A stretch of DNA of 64,000 bases from Actinopolyspora erythraea. GTDB lineage: Bacteria; Actinomycetota; Actinomycetes; Mycobacteriales; Pseudonocardiaceae. Positions within the stretch are counted from its first letter, which is position 1. Each line of letters opens with the position of its first letter. The notes under the pieces are model-generated. The model worked only from the letters and a program-made list of their open reading frames with translations. It did not search any database and was not told where the DNA came from. The DNA lies in contig NZ_CP022752.1 of assembly GCF_002263515.1 (NCBI RefSeq), forward strand, positions 372,001 through 436,000, given 5' to 3'. The translations under genes were made by a program, and so were the position numbers. Positions 56,425 through 64,000 of this stretch are shown piece after piece.

Positions 56425-56465
56425 GGTGTTCTCCTTTCGAGTGGGGTGGATGAATCCGGGTCACC

Positions 56466-56483
56466 GGGTGCTTGGCGGCTTCG
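56466..56483 (-). promoter_or_regulatory. 18-bp motif shared with the start of the transfer operon
   Basis: CGAAGCCGCCAAGCACCC on the minus strand occurs here 42-59 bp upstream of the GGDEF start. It occurs identically at 63869-63886, 46-63 bp upstream of the first complete transfer-operon gene. Shared position points to a common promoter or operator element. Confidence 0.55.
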
Positions 56484-56559
56484 TGGTGACTCGGACCGTC
56501 CCGGCCGTGGTTCGGCCGGAAGTCCTCGGTAGGTCGGTCGTGGTGGCTAGCCTGGGCGC

Positions 56560-56853
56560 ATGGACCTCGACAACAACTCGGTGGTGAACCTGCCCGGTGT
56601 GGACGACCGGGAGATGGATCGGCTGATCGCGCTGCGTGCGGCGTGCAATGTGGTCGGCCCTCCGAGCGAGTTCGCGGCGGTCGATCTGTTCGTGCACGAG
56701 TTCCGCGGTTGGCTGGCGCAGTCCACCGGGGACTCCGACAAGCTCTTCCGGCGCTACGTCCTGCTGCTGGTCACCGAGGGGCGTTCCGGGGTGGCCGACA
56801 GGGACGCGGCGAAACTGCGCAAGACGATCGACGACATCTACCGCAAGGTCTGA
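56560..56853 (+). CDS. Small acidic/helical protein, unknown
   Basis: A 97-residue protein and the only plus-strand gene in this part of the element. It is mostly helical and charged, with no membrane segment and no recognised domain. A TAGCCT -10-like hexamer lies 12 bp upstream of the ATG, and no ribosome site is seen, so it may be leaderless. Its TGA abuts the stop of the convergent FtsK-like gene with no gap. Confidence 0.6.
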   Translation: MDLDNNSVVNLPGVDDREMDRLIALRAACNVVGPPSEFAAVDLFVHEFRGWLAQSTGDSDKLFRRYVLLLVTEGRSGVADRDAAKLRKTIDDIYRKV

Positions 56854-58653
56854 TCAGATCCGCTTCAACGCGGCGCGTACCTGGGTCATCGCGAGCCCGG
56901 TGCCCCGCATCAGCGCATCCACAGCCGGTTCGGTACCCGCCGCGATCGCCTCTCGCACCGTCGCGTCGATGTCCTCGGCCGTCGGCCCGGAGGACCGCCG
57001 TGGCGGGTCGGTTTCCGCCGGTTTCTTCGCCGCGTCCAGCGCCGGTACCGGCTCGACCGCCGAATCCGGATCGAGCCCGGTCGGCGTCACCGGCTGCTCG
57101 GCGGGGTTCTCCAGCAGCAGCGCCCGCGCCCGGATCTTGCGCGAGGTCATCATGTAGCCGAGCCCGTGCGTCGAACTGCCGTCGGGGAACTCGGCGGGCA
57201 GGTCCTTCAGGTGTTCCGGCATCGGATCACCGGTGTCGATCATGTTCCCGGATCCCTTCTCGGTGATCCGCAGTCCCACGATCGTTCCCGCTTTGACCTG
57301 GTCGCGCAGCGCGGTCGAGTTGCCCAGCTGCTTCACCGAGGGCACCTGGGTGGCCAGTATCAGACAGACGCCGAACTTGGCGCCCTCCTGCGTGATCTGC
57401 TCGCACATCCGCACGATGTCGCGGTTGTCGGTCTCGTCGTCGCTCATCAGCAGCTTGTGCGCCTCGTCGATGACCACGGGCACCAGCGGCATCTCCGGGG
57501 ACGGCTCCAGCGAGCCGCCGCCCTGCCGTTCCACGACGGGGCGTCGCCGTTCGATCAGCCGCAGCGTGTAGCGCAGCACCTCGCGGGCCTGCTCCGGTGT
57601 GCCCGCGAACAGGTTGGCGCGCTCGCGCCACTGCGGCAGGGAGGCACCGCCGCCCCCGTCGATCACCAGCGGATACACCCGGTCCGACATGCTGGCCTCG
57701 GTCAGCACCACGTCCAGCACCTTGGTCTTGCCCGAACGTGTCACCCCGGAGATGAGCGCGTGCAGGGCGCCGGCTCCCGGGTTCCACAGCTTGAAGTGCA
57801 GCGGCTCGCCGTCGGCGGCGATCATCAGCGGGAACTTGCCGGTGGCCGGGTCGAGACCCGGCCCGTTCCAGTGGTTCTTCTGCTGCAACGGGTCGCTGGT
57901 GAGTACGGTCAGCCGCGACTTGCGGACCGATTCGCCGTGCATCGCCTCCACGAACACCCGGCCGTCGGGCAGGTCGTAGACCGACAGGATCGACTTCCGA
58001 GCCTGCAGCGTGGTGTGCCAGTGCTCCCCGATGGCCAGGGTCACCGTGGCCTTCCAGCCGTAGGCGAACCCGGTGATCCCGTCCAGGGCGGAGCCGGGGA
58101 GCGGTTTGCCGTTGGCGGCGATGTGCTCGTTCCACAGCTTCAGCCGCCGATCCGCCGTGCCGGGCGCCACCGGAAGCGCTTCCCTGGGCTGCGGTGGTGC
58201 GGCGAGTTCGGCGGTCACGTCCGGTTCCGGTTCCGCGTGCCGCACCCACCAGGGGATCGACAGGGCCGCGCCGAACGCCCACATGAGCCCAGCCGTCACA
58301 CCGTTCGCGCCGGCCAGCGCGAGGGCCGCCTGCCAACCGGCGGAGCTTCCCGCCGCGACGCAGGCGTACAGCCGGTCCCAGCGGGAGGCGTTGCGGTGCA
58401 CGTAGCCGTAGATCCCGGCCGAGGCGGTCCAGCCCGCCGCCACCGGCAGCAGCGCCTCCGGCGGGTCCAGCGCCGCCGCGACGGCCCCGATGCCGTGGGT
58501 GGCGCCGATCGCCGCGAACGGCATCGCCTGCATCCGGTAACGGCGCGTGAGGCGGCGAATCTCGCGTAGGACCGATTGCGTCCGCTGTGTTCCCTCCGGG
58601 GAGGTCGAGACTCCGTCGGAGTGATCGACCTTCGCGACGGCGGTTTCAGTCAT
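56854..58653 (-). CDS. FtsK/TraB-like DNA translocase
   Basis: A 599-residue protein with two or three membrane segments in residues ~48-137 and an FtsK/HerA-type ATPase core. Walker A is GVTRSGKT (303-310) and Walker B VVIDEAHK (393-400). The region after it has LILATQVPSVKQLG, as in TraB-type proteins. The last ~45 residues resemble a winged helix like the FtsK gamma or TraB DNA-recognition domain. In actinomycete elements one such protein moves double-stranded DNA to the recipient. It overlaps the small gene upstream by 8 bp. Confidence 0.87.
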   Translation of the reverse strand: MTETAVAKVDHSDGVSTSPEGTQRTQSVLREIRRLTRRYRMQAMPFAAIGATHGIGAVAAALDPPEALLPVAAGWTASAGIYGYVHRNASRWDRLYACVAAGSSAGWQAALALAGANGVTAGLMWAFGAALSIPWWVRHAEPEPDVTAELAAPPQPREALPVAPGTADRRLKLWNEHIAANGKPLPGSALDGITGFAYGWKATVTLAIGEHWHTTLQARKSILSVYDLPDGRVFVEAMHGESVRKSRLTVLTSDPLQQKNHWNGPGLDPATGKFPLMIAADGEPLHFKLWNPGAGALHALISGVTRSGKTKVLDVVLTEASMSDRVYPLVIDGGGGASLPQWRERANLFAGTPEQAREVLRYTLRLIERRRPVVERQGGGSLEPSPEMPLVPVVIDEAHKLLMSDDETDNRDIVRMCEQITQEGAKFGVCLILATQVPSVKQLGNSTALRDQVKAGTIVGLRITEKGSGNMIDTGDPMPEHLKDLPAEFPDGSSTHGLGYMMTSRKIRARALLLENPAEQPVTPTGLDPDSAVEPVPALDAAKKPAETDPPRRSSGPTAEDIDATVREAIAAGTEPAVDALMRGTGLAMTQVRAALKRI

Positions 58654-58846
58654 GGTTCCACTCCGATCCGGTGTCGCGGTGCAGCACGGCGACCTCGCCG
58701 TTGCGGTGCAGTTCGTCCAGGAATCCGGTGGGTTTGGTGTCCCAGTAGTGGCCGGGTTGGACGTAGATGTCCCACGTGTCGGTGCTGGTCTGCTGGACCG
58801 CGATTTCGTCGTGGTCCAGTTCGAGCAGGGTGATGTCTCTGTCCAT
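58646..58846 (-). CDS. Small protein preceding the translocase, unknown
   Basis: A 66-residue acidic protein starting MDRDITLLELDHDEI. Start ATG at 58846 has GAGGAG 5-6 nt upstream. It overlaps the FtsK-like gene by 8 bp, so the two are coupled. No domain is recognised. Confidence 0.7.
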   Translation of the reverse strand: MDRDITLLELDHDEIAVQQTSTDTWDIYVQPGHYWDTKPTGFLDELHRNGEVAVLHRDTGSEWNHD

Positions 58847-58881
58847 CAGGGCTCCTCGGGATGAGCTGTCGTGACCCGCAC

Positions 58882-58907
58882 CCCGCCCCGGCGGCTGCCG
58901 GGGCGGG
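58882..58907 (-). terminator. Hairpin within the transfer operon
   Basis: An 11-bp perfect stem CCCGCCCCGGC / GCCGGGGCGGG with a GGCT tetraloop, between the zinc-ribbon gene stop and the 66-residue gene. It may reduce read-through into the translocase gene. Confidence 0.5.
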
Positions 58908-58923
58908 ACACGCACCCGGCAGC

Positions 58924-60174
58924 TCAGTACTGGTCGTACCAGCCCTTCTCGGCGACGTTGCCGCTTCCGCCCGCGGCGGCCATCGCGTCCGCCACCCCGC
59001 CGTGCCTGCCCTCGACGTGCTTGTGCAGTCGGTCGGCCATCGGTGCGGCGGTGTCGAGCAGGTCGGCCAGTTCGTTGATCTGGTTCAGCGTCTCGGCGTC
59101 CAGGCTGTTGGCGGTGAGCACGTCGCCGAGGTTGGTCACCTCTTCGTGCGCCAGGGTGAGCAGCTTCGCCAGCGACTGCAGCGATTGGACGGTGTCGCTG
59201 TAGCCTTCGCCGGTCGCGGCGACCGTGTTGTTGGCGGGCATGAGTTCGGCCATGGTGTTGGTGATTCCTTTCGATTCCTCGGTTTCTTCCTCGTGCTTGT
59301 CGGCGCGTTCCGCGTCGACGTAGATCCGGTGGGGTTGCTGCTCGCCGTTGGCGTGCCGCGAACCACCGGACGACTGGGAGCTGCCGGGTGGCGGAGTTCC
59401 TGCTCCCGGCGTGGGGCCTGCGCCGTGCGAGTCATCGGCGGCGCCGGAGTCGTGCCACCAGGCGCAGTCCGGGCACCACCCGTCCTGGTCGAGCTCGTAG
59501 GGCTCGGTCAGTCGGGCGCACCATGCGCAGCGGCGGGGAACGGTGCTGCGCACGTGGGGGGTGTGCCAGCACGTGCGGCACAGGGGCCGTCCGGTGTGGA
59601 TAACGCGCAGCTCGGTCCAGGGGTAGCGGGCGCGGCAAGCCGCGCACTGCCCGGTGGCTCCGCAGGCGGCGCCGCTTTCGGCGGGGCTGGTGCAGTCGGG
59701 GCAGGCGCCGGTCTGGTCGAGCTGTTCGGCGCGGACCCAGTAGCCGCAGTTGCGGCACTTGGCCAGCTCCACCCGAGGCCGCGGTGTCTCGCGGCGCCAC
59801 TGCCGCCAGGCCTCGCGGTAGTGGGCGCCCCGGCGTCCGGCTTCGAGCCCGACCCGGTATCCCGAGCGGCCACCGGAGACGGCGCCGGAGTAGGCGCCGA
59901 CCGCGCCCGCACTGAGTGCGGCCACCGCTGCGGTGGTGACCCAGCCGGCGGCGTAGACCCACCACAGCAGGTGGCGCGGCCCGGTGGACACGGCGGCGTG
60001 CCACCGGGACTTGGCCGACCTGAGGCGTTCCTGTCGTGCTCGTTCCCTGGCCGCCCCGCGTTCCTCGGCGCGGCGGCGGGCCTCGTCCCAGCGGGCTCTG
60101 GTGCGGGCGGTGCTCTGCTCGGCGGCGTGGGTGATCGCGGCCGCCAGCACCATCGCCAGAAGCAGCATCCCCAT
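58924..60174 (-). CDS. Membrane protein with three zinc-ribbon-like units
   Basis: A 416-residue protein. An N-terminal hydrophobic segment (about 1-15), a charged helix and a second hydrophobic stretch (about 70-98) come first. Three cysteine units follow: CRNCGYW...CPDC, CAACRARY...CRTC and CAWCARL...CPDC. A Ser/Gly-rich linker leads to a helical C-terminal region. ATG at 60174 overlaps the upstream gene stop (ATGA). A second in-frame ATG at 59253 has AAAGGA upstream and could give the last 109 residues separately. The family is unknown. Confidence 0.7.
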   Translation of the reverse strand: MGMLLLAMVLAAAITHAAEQSTARTRARWDEARRRAEERGAARERARQERLRSAKSRWHAAVSTGPRHLLWWVYAAGWVTTAAVAALSAGAVGAYSGAVSGGRSGYRVGLEAGRRGAHYREAWRQWRRETPRPRVELAKCRNCGYWVRAEQLDQTGACPDCTSPAESGAACGATGQCAACRARYPWTELRVIHTGRPLCRTCWHTPHVRSTVPRRCAWCARLTEPYELDQDGWCPDCAWWHDSGAADDSHGAGPTPGAGTPPPGSSQSSGGSRHANGEQQPHRIYVDAERADKHEEETEESKGITNTMAELMPANNTVAATGEGYSDTVQSLQSLAKLLTLAHEEVTNLGDVLTANSLDAETLNQINELADLLDTAAPMADRLHKHVEGRHGGVADAMAAAGGSGNVAEKGWYDQY

Positions 60175-60584
60175 CACTGACCTCCGATCAGCCTGCCGAT
60201 GCTGTTCGCACCGACCTGCGAGATCGCTTCGGTCAGCCCGGAGCCCGCCTCGGCCAGCGGACCGACACCGGCCAGGAACAGCACCGGCAGCACGACCAGG
60301 CAGGTCAGCGCCGTCTTGTCGGCCTTCCGGTCGATGCCGATGTCGTAGACGGTCAGCACGACGAGCAGCAGGGTCGCCGCGCCCACGACGAAGCCGCTGT
60401 TGACCGGCACGATGCCGACGATCTCGTTGATGCGGGCGGCCAGCCACGCGCCGAGCGCGGTGTCCGCCAGCGAGCACCCGCCGATGAAGACCAGCGAGGA
60501 CTTCAGCCACCAGGGGTTGGCCTTCTTGCGCTTCCAAAGGATCGCGACCAGTCCGAAGGCCACGATCATGATCGCCCAGGACAA
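60174..60584 (-). CDS. Four-TM membrane protein, unknown
   Basis: A 136-residue protein, mostly membrane: segments near residues 3-16, 27-45, 55-77 and 90-110. The start is TTG at 60584 with GAGGAGG 4 nt upstream; the longer open frame has no ribosome site and non-protein-like sequence. It ends in an ATGA overlap with the zinc-ribbon gene. Probably part of the mating-pore or spread functions typical of such operons (inference). Confidence 0.7.
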   Translation of the reverse strand: MSWAIMIVAFGLVAILWKRKKANPWWLKSSLVFIGGCSLADTALGAWLAARINEIVGIVPVNSGFVVGAATLLLVVLTVYDIGIDRKADKTALTCLVVLPVLFLAGVGPLAEAGSGLTEAISQVGANSIGRLIGGQ

Positions 60585-60601
60585 GATTCCTCCTCGGGAG
60601 T

Positions 60602-61153
60602 TCAGACCGCCAGCACGGTGATCAGCACGGCTACGGCGGTGGTCAGCAGGAGTCGGGAAGGCCGGCGAGCCAGCCAGAGCAGCGCGTATCCCACGGCGGT
60701 GATCACCAGGGACACCCAGCCGAACCACTGCCCGGCGGCCCGCAGCGCGGGGATGTCGCCGGACCACTCGGCGCGTCGCGCGCGGGTGTGGATGTCGCGG
60801 AGGGACGGTGGACGAGCCCGCCACACCGAGCCGTCCAGGGCCGCACGGGCGCTGCTGCCGGCCTCCGAGGTCCAGGCGGTGGCCGCCTTCCGCAGCTTCA
60901 CCACGGAGACGTGCGCGGGTCTCCCGCCGTCCGACTGCGGTTCGACTCGACTACTCGTCGTGTTCGAACCCTGTCGGTCGCTCGGGAACGGCAGCACCTC
61001 GCCGCCTTCGGTTTCCGCGTCCTGTTCGGCCGGTTCCTCGCGCGCGCGTGCGCGATCGCGCTCGGGCTCGCGCTCACGCCCCCGATTGGGACCTTCCTCC
61101 GAAGGGTTCGCGGTGGCCGAATCGGGGCTCTCCCACGGATCCGGGATCGGCAT
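60602..61153 (-). CDS. Proline/charge-rich protein with C-terminal membrane segments
   Basis: A 183-residue protein. Residues ~1-75 are polar and rich in Glu, Arg and Pro. A central helical part follows, then two hydrophobic segments at about 140-160 and 166-183. The topology is tail-anchored. Start overlaps the stop of the gene before it (ATGA). No family recognised. Confidence 0.7.
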   Translation of the reverse strand: MPIPDPWESPDSATANPSEEGPNRGREREPERDRARAREEPAEQDAETEGGEVLPFPSDRQGSNTTSSRVEPQSDGGRPAHVSVVKLRKAATAWTSEAGSSARAALDGSVWRARPPSLRDIHTRARRAEWSGDIPALRAAGQWFGWVSLVITAVGYALLWLARRPSRLLLTTAVAVLITVLAV

Positions 61154-61581
61154 CAGCGGTCACCACCCTCGGCGTCGATCCGCTGGGCCTCCTCGCCCAG
61201 ATGCCGGGCGTAGTGCTCGAACAGCCGGTCACGTTCCGTTTCCGGCAGCAGCGAGATCGCGCCCCGCAGGCACATCAGCGCGTTGCCCAACCGCGCCGAA
61301 TCGGTGCCGCTCTGGTTGAGCTTGCTGTCGTAGAGCGCCGCGCTCGCCGCGTTCGGCTCGCCACGGTCGAGCACCCGCCGCACGTGGTCGGCGATCTCCT
61401 CGTGCTTCCCGCGCGCCGTCCGGGCCGGAGCGCGGGAGTGGGTGACGGCGCTGAGCAGCGCGTCCTGCGCGGCCCGGAACCGCTCCACCGGGGTGCTCGC
61501 CTTGCGCGCCCGGTCCGCGTGGTGCGCGCTGCGGCGCCGCATCGAGCGCACCCGCTTCGGCTCACGTTTCGTCGTCGCCAT
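61153..61581 (-). CDS. Basic helical protein, unknown
   Basis: A 142-residue protein starting MATTKREPKRVRSMRRR, very basic at the N terminus and helical through the rest. The ATG at 61581 has GAGGAGG upstream inside the previous gene, which it overlaps by 20 bp. The longer frame would begin 6 codons earlier without a ribosome site. Possible nucleic-acid binding is only inferred from charge. Confidence 0.65.
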   Translation of the reverse strand: MATTKREPKRVRSMRRRSAHHADRARKASTPVERFRAAQDALLSAVTHSRAPARTARGKHEEIADHVRRVLDRGEPNAASAALYDSKLNQSGTDSARLGNALMCLRGAISLLPETERDRLFEHYARHLGEEAQRIDAEGGDR

Positions 61582-61786
61582 GTTCGTCCACCTCCTCATC
61601 GCGTGCGCTCATCGCGTCGAGTTCCACTTCGTCGGCGCACTGCCAGATGTCCATCTGGTCGTCGGCCTGCCAGCGGCCTTCGCACTGCCAGGCGGTCGCG
61701 GCTATCGGTCGCCCGGCCGGGCCACGGCGGGTGTGCAGCGCCCGCCGCGCCCGTTCGATCTGTTCCCGGTTGAACTGTTCGGTCAT
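61562..61786 (-). CDS. Small acidic protein, unknown
   Basis: A 74-residue protein (MTEQFNREQIERARRAL ...) with a conserved-looking CEGRWQADDQMDIWQC segment carrying two Cys. Coupled to the DUF2637-like gene by an ATGA overlap and to the next gene by 20 bp. Confidence 0.65.
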   Translation of the reverse strand: MTEQFNREQIERARRALHTRRGPAGRPIAATAWQCEGRWQADDQMDIWQCADEVELDAMSARDEEVDEHGDDET

Positions 61787-62910
61787 GCCGCGACCTCCGC
61801 CCTGCCGTCGCCGCCGCGACCGCGCAGTGCGCGCAGCACCTCCTGTGCCGTGGTGGCGCGGATACCGAGGTGCCGCTGCACGGCCCGTCGGCTCGGCCGC
61901 GGGTTCAGCTCGCCCGCCTCGATCGCTCGCCGGGTCCGGGCCACCAGTTCGGACAGTTCGTCGGTGGTTCCCGAACCGGACGTTGTCGAGCTCGCCGAGT
62001 CGGTTTTCGCTGTTCCCGCCGGTTCCGAAGGGGCGGGTTCACCGGAGAGCCACCGGCCGATCTCGGCGGCCAACTGCTCGCCCGGATCGGTTTCCTCGTG
62101 CCGCTGGGAACCGTTCGGCGGCAGGCCGGGAACCACCGCGTCCCGCAGCCGCCGCGTCCCGAGCGGGCCGCGTCCGAGCGTGACCGTGCCGGGGGCGTGC
62201 CGGAGCCGGATCGAACCGTCCGCACCGAGCTCACCGACCGATCGGCGGACGGCGGCCCGTTCCATCCGAACCCTGCGACGCTGCGAGATCCGGTCCGTGC
62301 GGGCGGCTTCCCGCTCGGCGCGGGAACGGCGGGTACGCATCGGAGCGGCGGTGATCAGCTGGTGCGCGACCACGCCGCCGACCGAGACCAGCGCCATGAC
62401 CAGCCCGGTCACCACACCGGAGGCGCCGAAGCCGTGCAGGAAGTTCAGCGCGGCGTTGACCGCGGCGAACGTCCACACCCCGGTGTGCAGCCACCCCGTC
62501 GGGCGTCCCTGGCGGCGGGCCAGGTGCACCGAGAACGCGAACGCCCACATCGCGCCCTCGCTGAACAGCGGCAGCACGCCTCCGAGCGGCCCGTAGATGT
62601 CCACCCCGTAGGCGGCCATCGCCGACCAGGCCAGCAGCGCGGGAACCACCACGATCACGCTCATCAGCAGCTCGGTCGGATGCGCGCCGATCCAACCGCC
62701 CGCCGAGGCGAGCCGCTGCCTGCGCTCGGCGGCACGACGCCGTCTGCGCTGTTCCCGCTCGGCCCGCTCCTCGCGGGCCCGCCGCGCGGCGTCCTCGGCC
62801 ACGGCACGCCGGGTCTCGGCACGTACCGACTCGGCCTCGGCCCTGACGCGTTCCGCCTCGCCCCTGGCCGCGGCTCGTGCGGCGCGCGGATCCGTGAAGC
62901 GAGTGCTCAT
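61783..62910 (-). CDS. DUF2637-like membrane protein with C-terminal winged helix
   Basis: A 375-residue protein. A long Arg/Glu/Ala helix (1-70) leads into four membrane segments (about 82-190) whose pattern, with NAALNFLHGFG, resembles the DUF2637 spread-type proteins of actinomycete plasmids and AICEs. The C-terminal part (about 325-375) looks like a helix-turn-helix (RPSRRAVQRHLGIRATTAQEVLRAL). ATGA overlaps join it to genes on both sides. Confidence 0.72.
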   Translation of the reverse strand: MSTRFTDPRAARAAARGEAERVRAEAESVRAETRRAVAEDAARRAREERAEREQRRRRRAAERRQRLASAGGWIGAHPTELLMSVIVVVPALLAWSAMAAYGVDIYGPLGGVLPLFSEGAMWAFAFSVHLARRQGRPTGWLHTGVWTFAAVNAALNFLHGFGASGVVTGLVMALVSVGGVVAHQLITAAPMRTRRSRAEREAARTDRISQRRRVRMERAAVRRSVGELGADGSIRLRHAPGTVTLGRGPLGTRRLRDAVVPGLPPNGSQRHEETDPGEQLAAEIGRWLSGEPAPSEPAGTAKTDSASSTTSGSGTTDELSELVARTRRAIEAGELNPRPSRRAVQRHLGIRATTAQEVLRALRGRGGDGRAEVAA

Positions 62911-63290
62911 GCCGCTTCACCTCCGATCTCGGCGAGGCGGCCCCGCTGCCGCAGCTTCCGGAAGATCCTGCTCAGTCGCTGGAAGTCGGGCTGGCCGACT
63001 CCGCCCCAGCCGCCGTAGCGCTCGCCGCGCAGCAGCGCGCCCGCCAGGCACTCGTCGGCCACCGGGCAGCCCCGGCATTGCTCGGCGATGCGTTCGCGCT
63101 CGGCCCGGATGAGCCGTTCCCCGCTGTCCTCGTCGGCGTTCGGGAAGAACACGTCCACCGGGACCTCGGCGCAGTTGCGCCGTTCGTCGTCGCTGACCTT
63201 CAGGTGCAGCTCCCAGCCGTCGGACTCGGCGAACCGGGCGGCACGTTCGAGCTGTTCGCGCTGGAAGCGGGTGATCCTGCTGTTCGGCAT
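62907..63290 (-). CDS. WhiB-like iron-sulfur transcription factor
   Basis: A 127-residue Wbl protein with the four cluster-binding cysteines C40, C72, C75 and C81 (C...CxxCxxxxxC) and the GGWGG turn (93-97) followed by a basic tail. Wbl proteins bind sigma-A and control gene sets. An element-borne copy could regulate the transfer genes. ATG at 63290 overlaps the stop of the upstream gene (ATGA), so it is co-transcribed with the transfer genes. Confidence 0.88.
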   Translation of the reverse strand: MPNSRITRFQREQLERAARFAESDGWELHLKVSDDERRNCAEVPVDVFFPNADEDSGERLIRAERERIAEQCRGCPVADECLAGALLRGERYGGWGGVGQPDFQRLSRIFRKLRQRGRLAEIGGEAA

Positions 63291-63823
63291 CACGCGGCCT
63301 CCGTCCGCGCGAGGTCGACGAGTGCGCCGCCGAGGGCGGAATTGACGAGGCCGCAGAGCTGTTCGAGTGCTTCCTTGGCGGTCTCGGTGTCCGGCACGGC
63401 AAGCGGGGAGTAGGCCGGTTCGGGCAGCCGGTCGGCGGGCACGGGGATGTCGAGCCGCAGAATGTTGGTCACCCGCGTCGGACCGCTGATCCAACCGTTG
63501 CCGCGGCTTCGCAGCCCGCGCACGATCTCGGACGGGAGTTTCGTGGTGAGGTCGACGCGGATCGCCGTCGTGCCGTCGTCCTCGCGCAGGAGCGCCGTGT
63601 CGAGGACCCGGTCGTGCGCGACGAGATAGCCCGGCGTCATCACCGGTGGCCGCGCGATCCGCCAGGCGGAGGCGGCGAACTCCACGGGGTCCTCGGTGGG
63701 CTCGTCCCCGTCGAGGAAGGCGGCGGTGTTGCGCCGCAGGTACGCCCCGAAGCGGGATTCGGAGTCGCTGGCGTGGGCGCGGTCGTAGCGGTCGTCGGGG
63801 TGAATGAGAAGTGTTGAACGCAC
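63290..63823 (-). CDS. Hypothetical protein, first complete gene of the transfer operon
   Basis: A 177-residue soluble protein (MRSTLLIHPDDRYDRAH ...). The middle has a strand-rich part (AIRVDLTTKLPSEIVRGLRSRG). No family is recognised. GTG start at 63823 has GGGAGA 5 nt upstream. The 18-bp shared motif is 46 bp further upstream. Confidence 0.65.
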   Translation of the reverse strand: MRSTLLIHPDDRYDRAHASDSESRFGAYLRRNTAAFLDGDEPTEDPVEFAASAWRIARPPVMTPGYLVAHDRVLDTALLREDDGTTAIRVDLTTKLPSEIVRGLRSRGNGWISGPTRVTNILRLDIPVPADRLPEPAYSPLAVPDTETAKEALEQLCGLVNSALGGALVDLARTEAA

Positions 63824-63868
63824 GGTTGTCTCCCGATGACTGGGTTGAGGTGGACCGTCCGGGGCGAT

Positions 63869-63886
63869 GGGTGCTTGGCGGCTTCG
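63869..63886 (-). promoter_or_regulatory. 18-bp motif, second copy
   Basis: Identical to the motif at 56466-56483 and on the same strand, 46-63 bp upstream of the GTG at 63823. Downstream context differs, so the match is not part of a longer duplication. Confidence 0.55.
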
Positions 63887-63905
63887 ATCGCCCCGCTCGG
63901 CGGAG

Positions 63906-64000
63906 TCAGAGTCCGAGGAGGTGTTTTCCGGACTCGGTGAGTACGGCTCGCACGCGGGCTCCGCCGATCGCGGAACCGCCCGGTTCGAGCAGCCCGTCGT
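63906..64000 (-). CDS. 3' end of a minus-strand gene entering the window
   Basis: The last ~30 residues (ending ARVRAVLTESGKHLLGL) read in frame to a TGA at 63906. The N-terminal part lies beyond the right edge. Product unknown; the end is compatible with a helix-turn-helix protein. Confidence 0.5.
   Translation of the reverse strand, partial: DGLLEPGGSAIGGARVRAVLTESGKHLLGL

Larger units (their letters stand above)
47356..64000. mobile_element. Integrative conjugative element (AICE-like), right end beyond window
   Basis: Bounded at the left by tRNA-Thr with an adjacent tyrosine integrase. The interior carries a CRISPR array, an MFS exporter, a DnaB-like helicase, a radical SAM protein and a GGDEF protein. 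A minus-strand transfer operon contains an FtsK/TraB-like translocase and several small membrane or unknown proteins. Single-protein FtsK-type double-stranded DNA transfer is the hallmark of actinomycete elements such as pSAM2. No RepSA or prim-pol initiator and no second att copy are visible, so the element must extend past 64000, or DnaB marks another replication mode. Confidence 0.75.

Overview
The window is high-GC DNA from an actinomycete. It begins in the 3' part of 16S rRNA and runs through 23S and 5S. A block follows whose gene content and order (mhuD, mutY, carbonic anhydrase, radA, an lpqE-like lipoprotein, carD, ispD, ispF, cysS, rlmB) matches the conserved mycobacterial/Pseudonocardiales neighbourhood. 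WhiB-type regulation, GTG/TTG starts, a leaderless-type cysS and FtsK-type conjugation genes fit that placement; the genus cannot be fixed from sequence alone.

Layout. 1-4231: rRNA operon (+) with a terminator hairpin. 4393-14434: an SLC13/DASS anion symporter, a DrrAB-like exporter, an EEP-family membrane hydrolase, MhuD-type haem oxygenase, a YhgE/Pip protein paired with a degenerate ABC ATPase, and two methyltransferases. 14552-24291: the conserved housekeeping block; disA is absent from its usual place beside radA. 24585-27781: an AlgI/AlgX-like O-acetylation pair. 28096-30967: a znuABC zinc importer with a Zur-box candidate. 31238-36028: a MsiK-type sugar ATPase facing a LacI regulator, and a FUSC exporter facing a MarR regulator. 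36136-40445: a five-gene membrane module (DUF4178, DUF4247, an unknown membrane protein, DUF350, membrane spermidine-synthase-like). 40752-45054: trehalose genes otsA and an otsB-GH15 fusion. 45296-46741: a ThrE-type exporter.

From tRNA-Thr(TGT) at 47356 to the right edge lies what looks like an integrative conjugative element of the actinomycete (AICE) type. It has a tyrosine integrase fused to a GntR-type domain, a 20-repeat type I-E-like CRISPR array with no cas genes in the window, an MFS exporter, a second-copy-type DnaB helicase, a radical SAM protein, a GGDEF protein, and a tightly overlapping transfer operon on the minus strand. That operon carries a WhiB-like protein, a DUF2637-like protein, several small membrane or unknown proteins, a zinc-ribbon protein and an FtsK/TraB-like translocase. 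The right end of the element is outside the window.

The most unexpected structural signal is a dispersed palindromic element of about 120-145 bp. It has four near-full copies and a few partial relatives. Every full copy lies 23-37 bp after a stop codon and in the same orientation as that gene. Other points worth a look are the integrase-GntR fusion, the DUF350/DUF4178/DUF4247/SpeE module, the repeat-length variants in the CRISPR array, and a nested in-frame start in the zinc-ribbon gene of the transfer operon.
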